A stretch of DNA of 64,000 nt from Isochrysis galbana. Its lineage: Eukaryota; Haptophyta; Isochrysidales; Isochrysidaceae. Below the pieces are notes generated by a model that saw nothing but the letters and a program-made list of their open reading frames with translations, had not been told where the DNA came from and searched no databases. Where the stretch lies: assembly GCA_018136815.1 (NCBI GenBank), contig CM030939.1, positions 2,364,808 to 2,428,807 on the forward strand, read 5' to 3'. Below, piece after piece: positions 52,093 to 63,162 of the stretch. A program made the translations under genes and the position numbers. Position 1 is the first letter of the stretch; every line of letters begins with the position of its first letter.

Positions 52093-53259
52093 CCTACGCC
52101 TACCGGGCTGGTGACGGATCGAGCATGACCACGGGCTCGATATGCGATGATTCGGAAGGGAGACGATCAGCGGAAGGCGCGGCGAAGGTGGCCGGGAGTG
52201 ATGGAATGAATGACGGGCTAGACCAGCTCCTCAGCAGAGGAAGGCGGGAGGACGGGCTTGGGCGAGGGCGAGCGCGACGACGGAGCGGACATGGCTGGGC
52301 GGATCGGGATGGATAGGCTAGGGCTGAGGGAGTGGAGAGGTTTGGTATTGAGGTAGTGGTAGTGTTGAGAACGAGGGACGAGAACGGGAACGAGGACGAG
52401 AACGAGAGCGACGAACGAAGAACGACAGACGACAGACGGCTAGAGGCCGATGGACCGACGAGATGACACTACACTCACGTCAACACTCTCCACACTAACG
52501 TATCCTTATCACGGAACGCACAGGAACCCGCTGACAGATCGAACAAGGAAGAGAATGCCGACAAGGGAGCGACGGGGCGACGGACGACGGACGATCCGAC
52601 GGGGGCGACAGTTACGCACAGGAATAAGGAGGGAATCTTTCGAAAACCCTTAAGTGATTTGATGAAGACCGAAGTAAAACAGCGCCACGATATAATCCAA
52701 CGGCCAACACCTGAGGGGGAATCAGGGTCACACAAGGGGGCGATTCCTTGCACCGGCGATACCTGAACGCGCGACTTAGCCTAAAAACGCGAGGAGCACG
52801 CAAGGAGGTAAGCCAGGTGAGGGGCAAGCAGGCGACAAGGGAGGCGACAAAGGAGGCGAGGGCAACAAGGGCGAATGGGCGAATGTAGGATCCTGCGACG
52901 GTGACTAGTGACTAGCCTGCAAGGAGGGGACATAGAAACGCAGAAAACTTCTAAAACAAAAAGGTCGATCGCGGATGCGACACCCCCTTGCTAGAATTCG
53001 AGCGTCCACGCGAGGGAAACAACGAAAGGGAAAGATAAAAACAGAACAAGGTGAGTAGGCGGAGGCAAACGGAAGAAAGCGAGAAGGAGCGAGAAACGAC
53101 GAGAAGCAACGAGAATATCGACAAGAATATCAACGAGGAAGGAGACAGGATTTTGACCACACCCGTCCGGACGAGAAGGTGTAGAATCGGCGGCCGGCGC
53201 GGCAGACCGCAGGACTCAACGTAGTGACCCACCCACTTCTCTCTTTTACGAGAGTTTTA
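52093..53259 (-). repeat. inverted relative of the repeat at 39961-40980, plus unassigned sequence
   Basis: The minus strand near 52290 opens MSAPSSRSPSPKPVLPPSSA, similar to the frame at 40618, but is soon closed by stops. The rest up to 53259 has GA-rich short repeats (GAGAACGGGAACGAGGACGA) and no supported gene. Confidence 0.4.
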
Positions 53260-53500
53260 CCTGGGTGTAAGGCTGTGAATAGGTTTGGTTCACAACTATT
53301 ATATTTGAACCTAATAGTGCTCTCGAACTATGTACATAGATACAGATAGTGCCCTCCAACTATGTACATAGATACAGATAGTGGCCGCTCCTTGACTATT
53401 AATAGTATTATGTGTATTATCTAGATAGTAGGCGCGGGAAGCGCCCGGGCGCGAAAAGTCTTTGCAGGCGTCGCTCGCTCGTCGCTCGTCGCTCGCTCCC

Positions 53501-53688
53501 TCCCTCCCTCCCTTTCCTCTCTCCCTCCCCTCTCCCCTCCCTCCCTCCCTCCCTCCCTCCCTCCCTCCCTCCCTCCCTCCCTCCCTCCCTCCCTCCCTCC
53601 CTCCCTCCCTCCCTCCCTCCCTCCCTCCCTCCCTCCCTCCCTCCCTCCCTCCCTCCCCCTCTCCTCCCTCCCTCCCGCTCGTGCACGG
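53501..53688. repeat. (CCCT)n microsatellite inside hAT-2
   Basis: About 40 nearly uninterrupted CCCT units end some 35 bp before the ATG of the chromodomain frame, similar to the CT-rich leaders of host genes in this window. Confidence 0.9.
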
Positions 53689-53720
53689 AGGCACGCAGGC
53701 ACGCGCCGGCGCGGCAAGCG

Positions 53721-54522
53721 ATGGGTAGGAAGCGGAACGTGCAGGATGACGATGGTGATTCGATGTATGAGGTGGACCACATCGTCGCCAAACGGATGAA
53801 CTCCGGCAAGATCCAGTACTTGATCCGCTGGAAAGACTTCGATCCCAAGCACGATACATGGGAGCCGCTTGAACATTTGGCGGGGATGGAGCCAGACGTA
53901 TCAGCCTTTGAGGCGAGGCAGAAAAGTGAGAACGAGACGTTCGCAGCGAACATCGCCGCCAAGCGGGCGGCAGCTAAGTCCGGACGACTGAGTCAGCCCA
54001 CTCTCCTGGGCGGAGTCGTGGTGCCGGCAAACGACTCTCTGTCCTCTGCCTCTGCGGCGTCATCGCATGTCTCTCTCAACGCTGGCATCGAGTCGGCGGA
54101 AAGCATCGCCAATTCAGAGTCGGCATCGGTGGCTTCGAGCGAAGACTCGCTCCAAGGCCGCAAGACAGCTCCGATTTGGCGGTGCTATGTAGCTCATCCC
54201 GAGAAGCAGAGATACTTCATTTGTCAGGAGACCATCGAGGAGGCGGGCACGAATAAATGGAGCATCTGCGGCGCGATCATCGGCGCAAAGATGGGCCCAA
54301 CGCCGCTTTGGAACCATCATCAAGGAAAGCACAAGCGTGCCTACCAGCGCCCCGATGCCCAACCTGGCAAAGATGGTCCGCCAATTTTTGGGTCGGCCGG
54401 CCTCATCCGCTGGCGTGGAGCGCGCTTTCTCGAAGGCAGGGCGGCTCCACGATGACATGAAGGCAGGGCAGTCCGATGACACTTTGGAGCATGCCCTCCT
54501 TGCGGGCAAGAACTGCGATTAA
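53721..54522 (+). pseudogene. chromodomain-BED-like-hAT dimerisation protein, core deleted and frameshifted
   Basis: From ATG 53721 the frame gives a chromodomain (residues about 13-60): YEVDHIVAKRMNSGKIQYLI, RWKDFDPKHDTWEPLEHL, with the aromatic cage Tyr/Trp/Trp positions present. A serine-rich linker follows. Then comes a Cys/His region like a degenerate BED finger (about 155-200, IWRCYVAHPEKQRYFICQ and LWNHHQGKHKRAY). The frame ends at 54455. In the +1 frame, 54340-54522 encodes a clear hAT C-terminal dimerisation motif (FLGRPASSAGVERAFSKAGR, then LEHALLAGKN). Nothing between them resembles the RNase H-like catalytic domain, so an internal deletion probably joined the ends out of frame. 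A chromodomain on a hAT protein suggests chromatin-guided integration. Confidence 0.75.
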
Positions 54523-54819
54523 GCTGCCTGTGTATGTGTCTTTTGGTCATGTAGTCGATATGTATGGCGCGCGCAGCGCACGCTTTAGCTCTGTACGCGT
54601 CTGTCTGCTACCTGACAGTGTGTGTGTGTTCGCGCACGCGCGTTTGCGCCTTGGAGGGGCCTATTAATACCTTATTAGTAGCTTTGGCAGTCACAGCTAT
54701 GTACATAGATATAGATAATGGCTTGGGCACTATTAGCATTGAGGTAGATAGTGCGATTTGGAGGTAGATAGCCTAATATCTAGATAGTAGGCTAATATAT
54801 TCACAGCCTTACCTGGGTG

Positions 54820-55151
54820 TTGGGCAGTGTGGTCAGATCCACCCAGTCACAACGCGGCCTTTCCTGTACTCTTCGTCGAGGTATCTGTCGGCGGTTACCT
54901 TTTTGAAACACGGACGTGGACGATAACATCACGCACGGCCCCCAAGGGAGATCGATCCTCCGTGGTCGAAAAGGGGGGGAACTCGGCGACCGCGGGGGGG
55001 AAATTCGGCGACCCCTGCATGCGGCTGCGCGGCGGCCACGTCATGCGTGACGAGGAGGCCGCTGGAATTTTCATCGAGGGGGGGCACGCACTAGTAACCA
55101 TGCATCCCCTTGCTCGCAGGAGCGCCCTCATGGTGAGCTCGGCCCGGTGTC
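54820..55151. other. intergenic, no supported gene
   Basis: A plus frame of about 116 codons is open (54827-55177) but shows no domain and overlaps the 3' end of the next gene. Confidence 0.35.
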
Positions 55152-55742
55152 CTAGGACCGAGCTTTTTTGTATTTGATGTTGCTGGGCCTTGTGGGTTCA
55201 ATCTTTACGGGAGCTGAACCCGAACCGATAAGCGGCCTTTTGTTTTCAATCTTTACTTGGGAAGCTGAACCCGAATCGACACCTTCTAACAATTCTTGGA
55301 GGTGGGGAATTAATTCCAAATTGACATAAGTTTTGATTTTACCCAGCAGAACGTCACGACTCATATCGAGGATTGTTTTCTCAGTGAATTTATTGCTCAA
55401 GAGAGTGTGTCTAATATAAACCGATGTGAATGGTTTATCAATCTCGCAAATGGAGTGTAAGGTGTCTTCAATTTTCGTATTGTGCTTGAAATTGAATACA
55501 TTGAATAAGAACTTACATTCTTCAGTGTACGTCAACAAACTTAGGTCGGCCAGGGAGCCCCCAACCGGCGGCGGCGGGCTGATGCTGTCCAATGCTTCCG
55601 CTATAACCTGCATGGCAGTTTTAGAATTGGCATATGGAAAGAGAGGTGTGATGAATTTTTTAAAGTTCTCGTCCATCTTTTTTTTGATCCATTCCAATCG
55701 CTTCAGTACTATATCAGCAGGCGCCCTTCCATTTGTAGACAT
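55152..55742 (-). CDS. small protein with TFIIS-middle-domain-like region
   Basis: The intact frame encodes 196 residues from MSTNGRAPADIVLKRLEWIK. The central part (about 85-155: EECKFLFNVFNFKHNTKIED, then KFTEKTILDMSRDVLLGKIK) recalls the TFIIS central domain pattern, in which a Y/F-x-K-x-R-SLLFNLKDN segment is followed by I-x-P-x-x-L-x-x-MS-x-x-EL. The match is weak and from memory. No zinc ribbon is present. The C-terminus (VKIENKRPLIGSGSAPVKIE) is strongly conserved in the broken copy at 41071. Conservation of protein sequence between copies suggests past selection. It may be a host transcription-related gene or a mobile-element accessory gene. Confidence 0.5.
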   Translation of the reverse strand: MSTNGRAPADIVLKRLEWIKKKMDENFKKFITPLFPYANSKTAMQVIAEALDSISPPPPVGGSLADLSLLTYTEECKFLFNVFNFKHNTKIEDTLHSICEIDKPFTSVYIRHTLLSNKFTEKTILDMSRDVLLGKIKTYVNLELIPHLQELLEGVDSGSASQVKIENKRPLIGSGSAPVKIEPTRPSNIKYKKARS

Positions 55743-55804
55743 GGTTGAGCACTGTGAGGTGGGTGTCTGCCTTTACTCAAATACTAGAAGATTTTTTTGT
55801 ACCG

Positions 55805-56105
55805 GGAGCGTATTTGGAAACGAGGGGTACCAAACGAAGGCATACGACCTCGGGCGGGAATCACATTCCAGGAGCACTCCGGAGTCGAGGGGGCGGAGGG
55901 AGAGGTGGGGTCGACAAAGAGGGAGAGCAGGGGCGCAGGGACAGGGCGCAGGGGCAGGAGGGGTACCTGTGACGCGGCCGAGACTGGGGCCGCCCCCGCG
56001 CCTTCACCCTCCCTCGCCCTCCCACCCCTAGGACTGGGACTCCCTCGTGGTGGCCCCGCATCGCGTATTTGGAAACGAGGGGTACCAAATGAAGGCAAAC
56101 GACCT
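55805..56105. repeat. duplicated promoter-like segment
   Basis: The string GGAAACGAGGGGTACCAAA occurs at about 55818 and again at 56073, the second nearly identical to 41981-42027. Between them is GC-rich unique sequence. Confidence 0.6.
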
Positions 56106-56109
56106 GGTC

Positions 56110-56520
56110 AGGCCGGGGCGGGGGGAAAGGAGAGCGAGCGAAATCGAGCAGGCGAGGGAGAGAGCGAGCGAGTGAGAAAGAGTGAGGGAGTGAGGGAGTG
56201 AGGGCGAGGGGGGATGGGGGGGGGGGGGGGAGAGAGAGCGGAAGAGCGAGCGAGAGGCGAGGGGAGAGCGAGAGAGGGGAGAGCGAGCGCGGGAGCAAGA
56301 GCGCGGGAGCGAGAGCGAGAGGGAGAGGGCGAGGCAGCGAGGCAACGAGAGAGAGGCAGCGAGAGAGAGGGAGGTGGGTGGGGGGAGCGAGAGGGAGAGC
56401 AAGGGAGAGCGGGGGAGAGCGAAGGAGAGAGTGAGAGCGAGGGGGGAAGAGCGCGAGAGGGGGGGGAGCGAGAGAGAGAGGGAGAAGGGAGAGCGAGAGC
56501 GAGGGGGGGAGAGATGGAGA
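56110..56520. repeat. GA-rich low-complexity tract
   Basis: Almost pure G and A (GAGCGAGAGAGAGG types, with a G run near 56217). Open frames here on both strands are compositional. Confidence 0.85.
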
Positions 56521-56714
56521 GATAATAATAAAACGACTGAGTATGAGTGCTAAGTGCCGCTACTGCCACTAGCCATGCACCAACACGACAAGCCACGACA
56601 CACATGACCGCATTATAAACCTAGGCACTAGGCACACAAATCTATGCACTTGATTATAACTCCCCCCTCGCAGGCCCCCGGCTCCCCGGCTCCCATTAGA
56701 ACTCCCCACAAAAA

Positions 56715-56850
56715 ACTTTTGTTATAGTTTGAGCTATGGAGCGTGCCGCGACCGCTCCCGAGCCTCAGGCGACCCTCGCAACTGCGCCCCACCTGGGACG
56801 CCCCACGCCGCCCGAAGCGGCTCGTCAGAAAGCCCTCTCGCCCGGCAAGA
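56715..56850 (+). mobile_element. truncated AACTAT-head retroposon, copy 3
   Basis: AACTTTTGTTATAGTTTGAG, then CTATGGAGCGTGCC (ATG 56736), matches copies at 14505 and 48507 for about 120 bp before diverging after GCCCTCTCG. One hairpin arm is altered (AACTTT), so the stem is weaker here. Confidence 0.75.
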
Positions 56851-57674
56851 ATTCGTTAGAGTTAGAGAGCCCCCACCCGGTATTTTTTTGGGATTATTGT
56901 CTGCTTTTCTATGAAGGCTAAATACAGACTGAGTCACAGACTGTTTTTGCTGTTTTTGGACGTCCCCCCCTCCCCCCTCTGTTGTTTCCATCTAGTGTAC
57001 TGGGCTAGTGGGAGTAGTGTTACTAACACTCAGATGTTTTATTGAACCCGTCACCTAGTGGCTAGTGGCACAGGAGGAAGGTGAGAACCGAACCGCTCGG
57101 GGCAGGTGCACCCCGCCCGACCCGCCGCTGCCGCAACCTAGGCCCCCAAGTAGCGCTCAAGCACGAGCACGAGAGGAGGAGCCGCAAGGCAGGTTGAGGC
57201 GGAAGGTAAGGGGTAGGGGCGTAGTCACAACGTAGAGAGCCCGAAAGCCATGCGCGAGGCGAGAATTTTGGAGGGGATTTGTTTTGCCCTCCAAGTGTCC
57301 AATTTGCGAGTCTACTGCTCCAAAGGGCTAAACTAAAACTCCTCAATCAACAAAAAAAACCTCTCAAACTCTCGACTTCGCCGGCTTCTCTAGTCTTTCG
57401 AGTACCGGCTGCTTGCAAAAGCCGTGAGAAGCAGTTTGGCGACGTACAAAAGGTGGCCGCTTCTCTCCACCATTCGGAGCCAACGCAGCCACCAAAGAGA
57501 CGCCGCCCGCCCTCTACTTTCGTCGTTGTAGAGTCGTTGCTGAGGATCCCACGGCGGTTCCTCTTCGGCGTGATGGGTGTGGATGGGCCGTCTCTCTATC
57601 AGTCCTTCACGCGCGCGGCGACTGTGCGGAGGGGGAGAGAGCAGTCCATCGGTTGGGGGCGGGGAGGGGGGAGT

Positions 57675-57732
<58 letters not shown>

Positions 57733-58165
57733 TCTGCTCTCTCTCTCTCTCTCTCTGCTCTCTCTCTCTCTGCTCTCTTTCTCTCTCTCTCGCCTGGGGG
57801 GGGGGGGGCGGGCGGGCTGGGGGGGGGGGGGGGGGGGGGGGCCTCTCGCCGAGCTACTTTGCGAAACGGAAGGGGACGGACCCCCCTCCGCCGCCCTCGC
57901 CGCTTTCTCTCTCTCTCCCCTCTCCCTCTCTCTTCTCTCTACCTCTCCCCCCTCTCTCTCCTCTATCTCTCCCCCTACCCCCTTCCCAATCCCCGTCTTC
58001 CCCTCTCCTCGCCCCCCCCCCCTTCCCTCTCTCTCACAGCGCCACAGAAAAGCGAAGCGTGACGCCGTTATCCCCCGCCTCCCCTCCCTCTCTCCCTCTC
58101 TCTCTCCCTCTCTCCCTCCCTCGCCGAGAGCACCGTCCGTCGGGCGGAGAGAGTCGGGAGGGGCT
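56851..58165. other. upstream region of the NOX-like gene
   Basis: It contains a (CT)n tract at 57680-57792, G runs at 57799-57841, and further CT-rich sequence to 58130. A short fold-prone AAATACAGACTGAG segment near 56920 recalls the hAT-1 subterminal repeat. No gene is supported before the ATG at 58166. Confidence 0.45.
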
Positions 58166-61100
58166 ATGGCCAGGCTTCTCCTCAACGCACTCGTGCTCCC
58201 TTCCCTCGTCCACGCTGACGTCTACCTGCACTCGCCACGCGGCTCCAACAACAAGCTGAACGAGGTCTCCAACAATGCACGCAACCAGGCGCGCCTCTTC
58301 GACTCGCAGAACAACGCGGCCGGAGTGAGTGCGGCGGCGGATTTGCGTCAGGGGATGGGGATGGGCCCCCTCTACGTTGGACTCTCTGGCGGCACGCACC
58401 TCCCGCAATGCTGCTGCTGGCAGAGCCGGACTGGCTGCTCACTCGCATGTGCATCTGAGGCGAACCTCCCACCGCCACCTGCAGGGATACCAGGTCGGCG
58501 ACAATTGCGATCCCGTATGCTCTAACGCGAACGGTAATTATGACGCAGATGCGCCGGGCGCCGGCGAAGGCCAGATGTATTTTTACGAGGGCTCCATTCT
58601 TCAGCTCGAGTGGACCAACCAGCATGGCTGTGGTAGTGGCCAGGGCAACGTTAAGTGCAATATGGTGATCCAGGTGTGCCGCGCACCAGCCCCTCCGTTC
58701 TGCAGTCGGAATGACGTCTCTAATGAGTCTCGACATCCTCCCACCCGCAGTACATGTGCGAGGACTCCACTCCCGGCTTGCGCGACGGCAAGACCACTGA
58801 TGGCGTTCCAGCTACCCCGGAGGGTGAAGCCAATCTCATCTATGGCCTCCACGAACCCTTGTCGTGGTATGAGGACTGCAGGGTTCGAGAGCGCAACATG
58901 GGGCTGTACATTGCCGACCAGAATTTGGGAGGTGGGTCGGCAGCTAGTTCTTCCTTATCGTCCACTCTGGCTGTGGCGTTCCCCTCGAGCAACGTGCCTC
59001 ATGGGCCTCCTTCCCTTCTTCCTGCGTGTAGGCTCGCGCAATCGTGCGATCCACACGAGGCAAAATCCACAGGGCACCCGAAGGGGCCTCGAGTGCCCGG
59101 AAGAGCGCGATTATTATCCGTGCGCGGCCATTCGCCCGAGCGGCCTACGCGAGCAGCTGCGTCTGTGCGTGGACGTAAGCACGCGTGAGCAGCCCCTTGT
59201 CCTCGTTGACGTACATGAGGCGCCTGCTTTAACTTCGCACTGCTCCCCTCTGTCTCAGGTACTGGCATCCGACTCCGTGGCGCGACATCGCCGTGCTCAC
59301 CGATGACTTATCTCGCTGTGGATACTATGAGTCACACTCTCAGAACGTCCGTGACTACGGGAAGTGCTGCAACTCGACACACCTGGACAACACTGGCAAT
59401 TGTATTCAGGTTGAGAACGAGAACCCCAACCAAGGCGGGCCGAACAATATCGGCGCCTGCCAGTCGTCGACCGTCGGCGGCACATGGGTGGAATCGGGCC
59501 GTTGGAATACGTTTGCGCCTCGGTGCGAGGCGGCGCCCTTCTCTCGTGACAACCACTTGGGCAACGCCGCCTCGCCCTTCGACGGCGCAGGCAGCCCTGT
59601 GTCAGACACCCCGCACTTCAAGTGGACTATCCCAGGGGACGTGCTCAAGTCGATGGGCACAGACGAGGCGACCTGCGTGCTCCGACTCCGCTACAACATT
59701 TCCACGACAGATTATGATGGCTGGAAAGGCTTCGATGGCAGCCCTGCATCTGACGCTGTCACCTCGGTGTTCAATGGAGCCGACGCCAGGATCAAGAATA
59801 ACCCGGCGAACGACTTCATCGGCTTCTCCACCAATCCGCAGGCGCAGACCTCTTACCCGCTGAAGCTCAACGTGAACACTAACCAACTAGGCCGAGTCTT
59901 CGAGGACCGTTCGCACACGTTCAAGATCAAACGGCTTCCCTCGAATAACCCCTGCGGTATTGGCCGGATCCACAATCTTAACGTTCGCGGCCGGCGTGGC
60001 AACATTGTGCAAGTGTACCCGGCCGTCGAGTACGACTTCGTGCCCAATCGGCTCGAGGTGCACGAAGGCGATTGCGTCCACTTCCAGTGGACCGGCTCCG
60101 ATGCCAACCCCAATGGTAATGCTGGCAACGGGCGGCGTATGACTGATCGCACCAACATTGTCGAGCTCGGCTCAGCCACGAGGCTCGGGATCAACATGCC
60201 AGCGAGGCATGGATACCGAGACGTGGTCAATAACCTACGATCCTATCCCCTCTACTATTCCATGTTCTCGAACGAGGAGACCGTGCTCAAGATGGCATAC
60301 CTCGGGCAGGACGTCACCTGCGTCAATGGTGTGTGCACACCCTCACTGAGGTGCGACGACAACTCCGAGAATGATCAATCCACCGCAAACTGCAAGGAGC
60401 TCAACGCGGCATCGGGCTATTTCGATGCAGGCTTGGTGCGCATGGACCGGCCGGGGACCTATGCGTACATATCGACGCGCAACAACGACTTCTCCAATCG
60501 CAGCCAAAAGGCGACTATTGTCGTGCACCCGTGGAAGGTCGCGCTCTCTATTGGCGGCGCCGCAGCCGGGTTGGTCCTCATTGCAGCCTGCGTCCTACTC
60601 ATGCGTCGCCATGTGCGCAAGCACCCAGACAAGCGTGTGGCCCAGCTATACTGCGTGCAGCAAATGATGAGATGTTGCGGTTGCTGCGGTCGACGCTTGG
60701 AGCGGTCGTTCATCGTGCGCTACCCGTACACGCTCGCACTAGTTGGCTTCTGCGGCCTGCTGTACGCAGTGGGCTTCTGGATGGCACAGAGCGATGGCGA
60801 TCCTGCACCGACGTATACGCATGCCAAGGGCTTCGGCCGTGTGCTCGACATCCTCTGCAACCTCATCTTCATCCCGATGCTGCGCAACCTCACCTCGTGG
60901 CTGCGCACCACTCCAGTTGGTCGTGTGCTTCCGTTGGATGCGACACTCTACTTCCACAAGTTCATTGGTCTGCTCATTGCCGTGGCGACGATCGGTCACA
61001 TAGGCATGCACTACACACGCTTCAATTGGCACGCCTCATCCGGGTCCGGCGAGACGGTAGTTGTGCAAGCTATTGGCACGTGGACGGGCATCAGCGGTCA

Positions 61101-62385
61101 CCTCATCGCCTTCGCTATGTTCTTGATGTTCTTAACTGCGGCCGAGCGCTTTCGTCGCAAGAAGTGGGGCTCGTACGGCGGACATTCCATCTTTGTGCGT
61201 GTGCATAAGCTTTGGATCCCGGTGCTCCTGCTTCTCTGGTTTCACTCTCGCGCCTTCTGGCACTACTCCTTCTTCCCGACACTCCTGCTCATTCTCGACA
61301 AGTTGATTGGTAGGATGCGCGGTAAGGAACCACTCACGCTCGTCTCGGCGGTGTCCCCTGCAAAGGACGTACTTCACCTCACGTTCAAGCTGGCCAATGG
61401 CCGCCGCTTCAAATTTAAGGCCGGCCAATATCTTTTCTTACAATGCCCGAGGATCTCAACTACCGAGTGGCACCCCTTCACCATCTCTTCCTCCCCGGAA
61501 GAGCGCACCTTTAGTGTCCACATCCGATGCCGACCCGACATGGACTGGACGTACGCTCTGCGCCAACTTCTTCTCCCCGAAGTTCACACGCGCGACACGG
61601 CGCGCTTACCCATCAAGAGCGCTCGAACCGCCGGCCATGTCCCTGCTCCTGACACCGTGATGATCACCGACGTGGAGGCGCAGAAGCCAAGCGCGCCCAC
61701 CGAGCCGCCAGATCTGAGTGGTGTCCAACTATTCGCTGGTCCGCTGCAGCCTGCCGCAATAGTGCATTGCGGCGGCAGCAGCACTTCCACTTGCACCATT
61801 GCTGACCGCTGTTCCATCTTTTCGCCCGTGCTCGCAGATGGGCCCTACGGAACAGCTTCCGAGGAGGTTTTCCACTACGAGGTCATGGTTCTCGTTGCTG
61901 CCGGCATCGGAGTCACGCCCTTCGCGTCCATCCTAAAAACGCTCGCCCACCAGGCCAAGGCGGACAAGTTGGAGACGCCGCTCAAGAAGGTTGCGTTCTA
62001 TTGGGTCTGCCGCGACGAGCGCGAGTTCATGTCGTTCAAGGACATTATGATCGGCATCGTCGAGGACAAGGCCATTTCGGATATATTCGAGCTGAACACG
62101 TACCTGACCGGAGAAATCAACCTCAAGACCATCTCGGCCGACGAGAAGTATCATCAATTTGCCGGAAGGCCGTCTTGGGATCGCATTGGAAAGAAGCTCG
62201 CCGACGATTACCCGGGAACCGACGTGGGCGTCTTCTTGTGCGGCCCGGACGCCATTGCCCACCAGCTCAGCGCCATGTGCAAGAAGATGAACCCGAAGGT
62301 TGAGCGTAGGGCAAGTGTTACGAGCACGGTGCCCGAGGTGCACAAGAAGCAGGGCAAATTTGTGTTCCACAAGGAGAACTTCTGA
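58166..62385 (+). CDS. NOX/ferric-reductase-type transmembrane oxidoreductase with large ectodomain
   Basis: There are five exons: 58166-58324, 58485-58673, 58751-58931, 59032-59119 and 59259-62385, with phases consistent and 1247 residues. Signal peptide (MARLLLNALVLPSLVHA), then a Cys-rich ectodomain ([35 protein letters not shown] is rebuilt across intron 4). About 447-627 looks like a cupredoxin fold (RLEVHEGDCVHFQWTGSD; DRPGTYAYISTRNNDF), but the usual Cys/His copper ligands near its end are absent. After a helix at about 633, the ferric-reductase domain has two heme-type pairs, H772-x13-H786 and H855-x12-H868. HPFTISS (about 944) binds FAD; AAGIGVTPFASIL (about 1087) and FLCGPDA bind NADPH. 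It should move electrons from cytosolic NADPH outward, to oxygen or metal. A stopless 117-nt stretch 61721-61837, with GTGTCC donor and GCAG acceptor, may be a further intron. Confidence 0.88.
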
Positions 62386-63103
62386 GCCTGCCAGCCACTC
62401 TAGTGTCTCAGCACGAGCCCCGCGCGCCACCCGAAGAGACGTGCGTCCGTGGTGTGGGGCGAGGCAGCTGCTCTCGAGCTCAGCCCCGAGTTGATTATAT
62501 TATTACATGGGGCGTCCTTGACGCCCACTTCTCACGATAGACCACTACTCCCACGCGGCCCCGATACCGGTGAGATGCATGCTTCATGGTCAAGCCTCAA
62601 CTGCAAATACGTGATATCCTTCGATGTGCACTACTTCCCTTCCCGTTGAAATTATCCGCCGTTCTTCCGGCGATGACTGTTGTCGCTGCGAGGCGCTGCA
62701 ATCTATCTTACCTCTCACCAAGAACTTCCATTTGGAAAGGGGGGGGGGCGTCCAGTAGAGAGGGCGAATAGCGTGCGCGCTCGCCGAGGCCTACGCCGGG
62801 CAGTCGCGGGCCGTATGTATGCCCCCGCAAATGGAGCCCCCTGCGCGCGTCAACCGGCGTCAAAGTCCTCCCAGCCACGCCCCTGCTCACCGGCGGCAGG
62901 AGCGCGCCCGCGCCCTAATGCGGGCGACACTCATCGGTGAGCCGATCCATGATTTGAGCGAGCCAGCATGAGGGCTTGGGTCTTGCGACTCTCTCGGCAA
63001 TTAGATGTTGACGCGGCCGGGTGCCCCACTAGCAAATAGGCTGTGCGTGCTGGATCCACATACGTCCGGACAGCCGTTGACAATGGGCTCGCCTCACTTG
63101 TCC
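62386..63103. other. 3' flank, no gene seen
   Basis: Nothing recognised. Confidence 0.4.
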
Positions 63104-63162
63104 ATTGGTAAGGGTGGTCAAACAGGGGCTTTTTAACTATTAGTAAGGGCTGGGCCGCACAA
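63104..63162. repeat. repeat fragment shared (inverted) with 16559-16640
   Basis: GGTCAAACAGGGGCTTTTTA and ACTATTAGTAAGGGCTGGG match the reverse complement at 16570-16625. Confidence 0.6.

Larger units (their letters stand above)
53268..54811 (+). mobile_element. hAT-type transposon carrying a chromodomain (hAT-2)
   Basis: The 14-bp inverted ends TAAGGCTGTGAATA (53268-53281) and TATTCACAGCCTTA (54798-54811) are perfect, with a perfect 8-bp duplication CCTGGGTG at 53260-53267 and 54812-54819. Subterminal repeats ACTATGTACATAGATACAGA occur twice on the left (about 53326 and 53356), with a variant on the right (about 54699). The interior holds a (CCCT)n tract and a chromodomain/hAT-tail reading frame. 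At 1544 bp it is shorter than autonomous hATs and lacks the catalytic core. Confidence 0.92.

Noticed and set aside
58166-58324. Lytic polysaccharide mono-oxygenase-like start of the NOX ectodomain
   Set aside because: The predicted mature N-terminus is not a histidine, which that family requires.
59165-59258. Alternative fourth intron of the NOX gene with donors at 59165 or 59175
   Set aside because: The donor at 59175 puts exon 5 out of frame. The donor at 59165 is in frame but adds an unlike peptide, whereas GTGCGC at 59120 restores [11 protein letters not shown] and uses the donor type common here.
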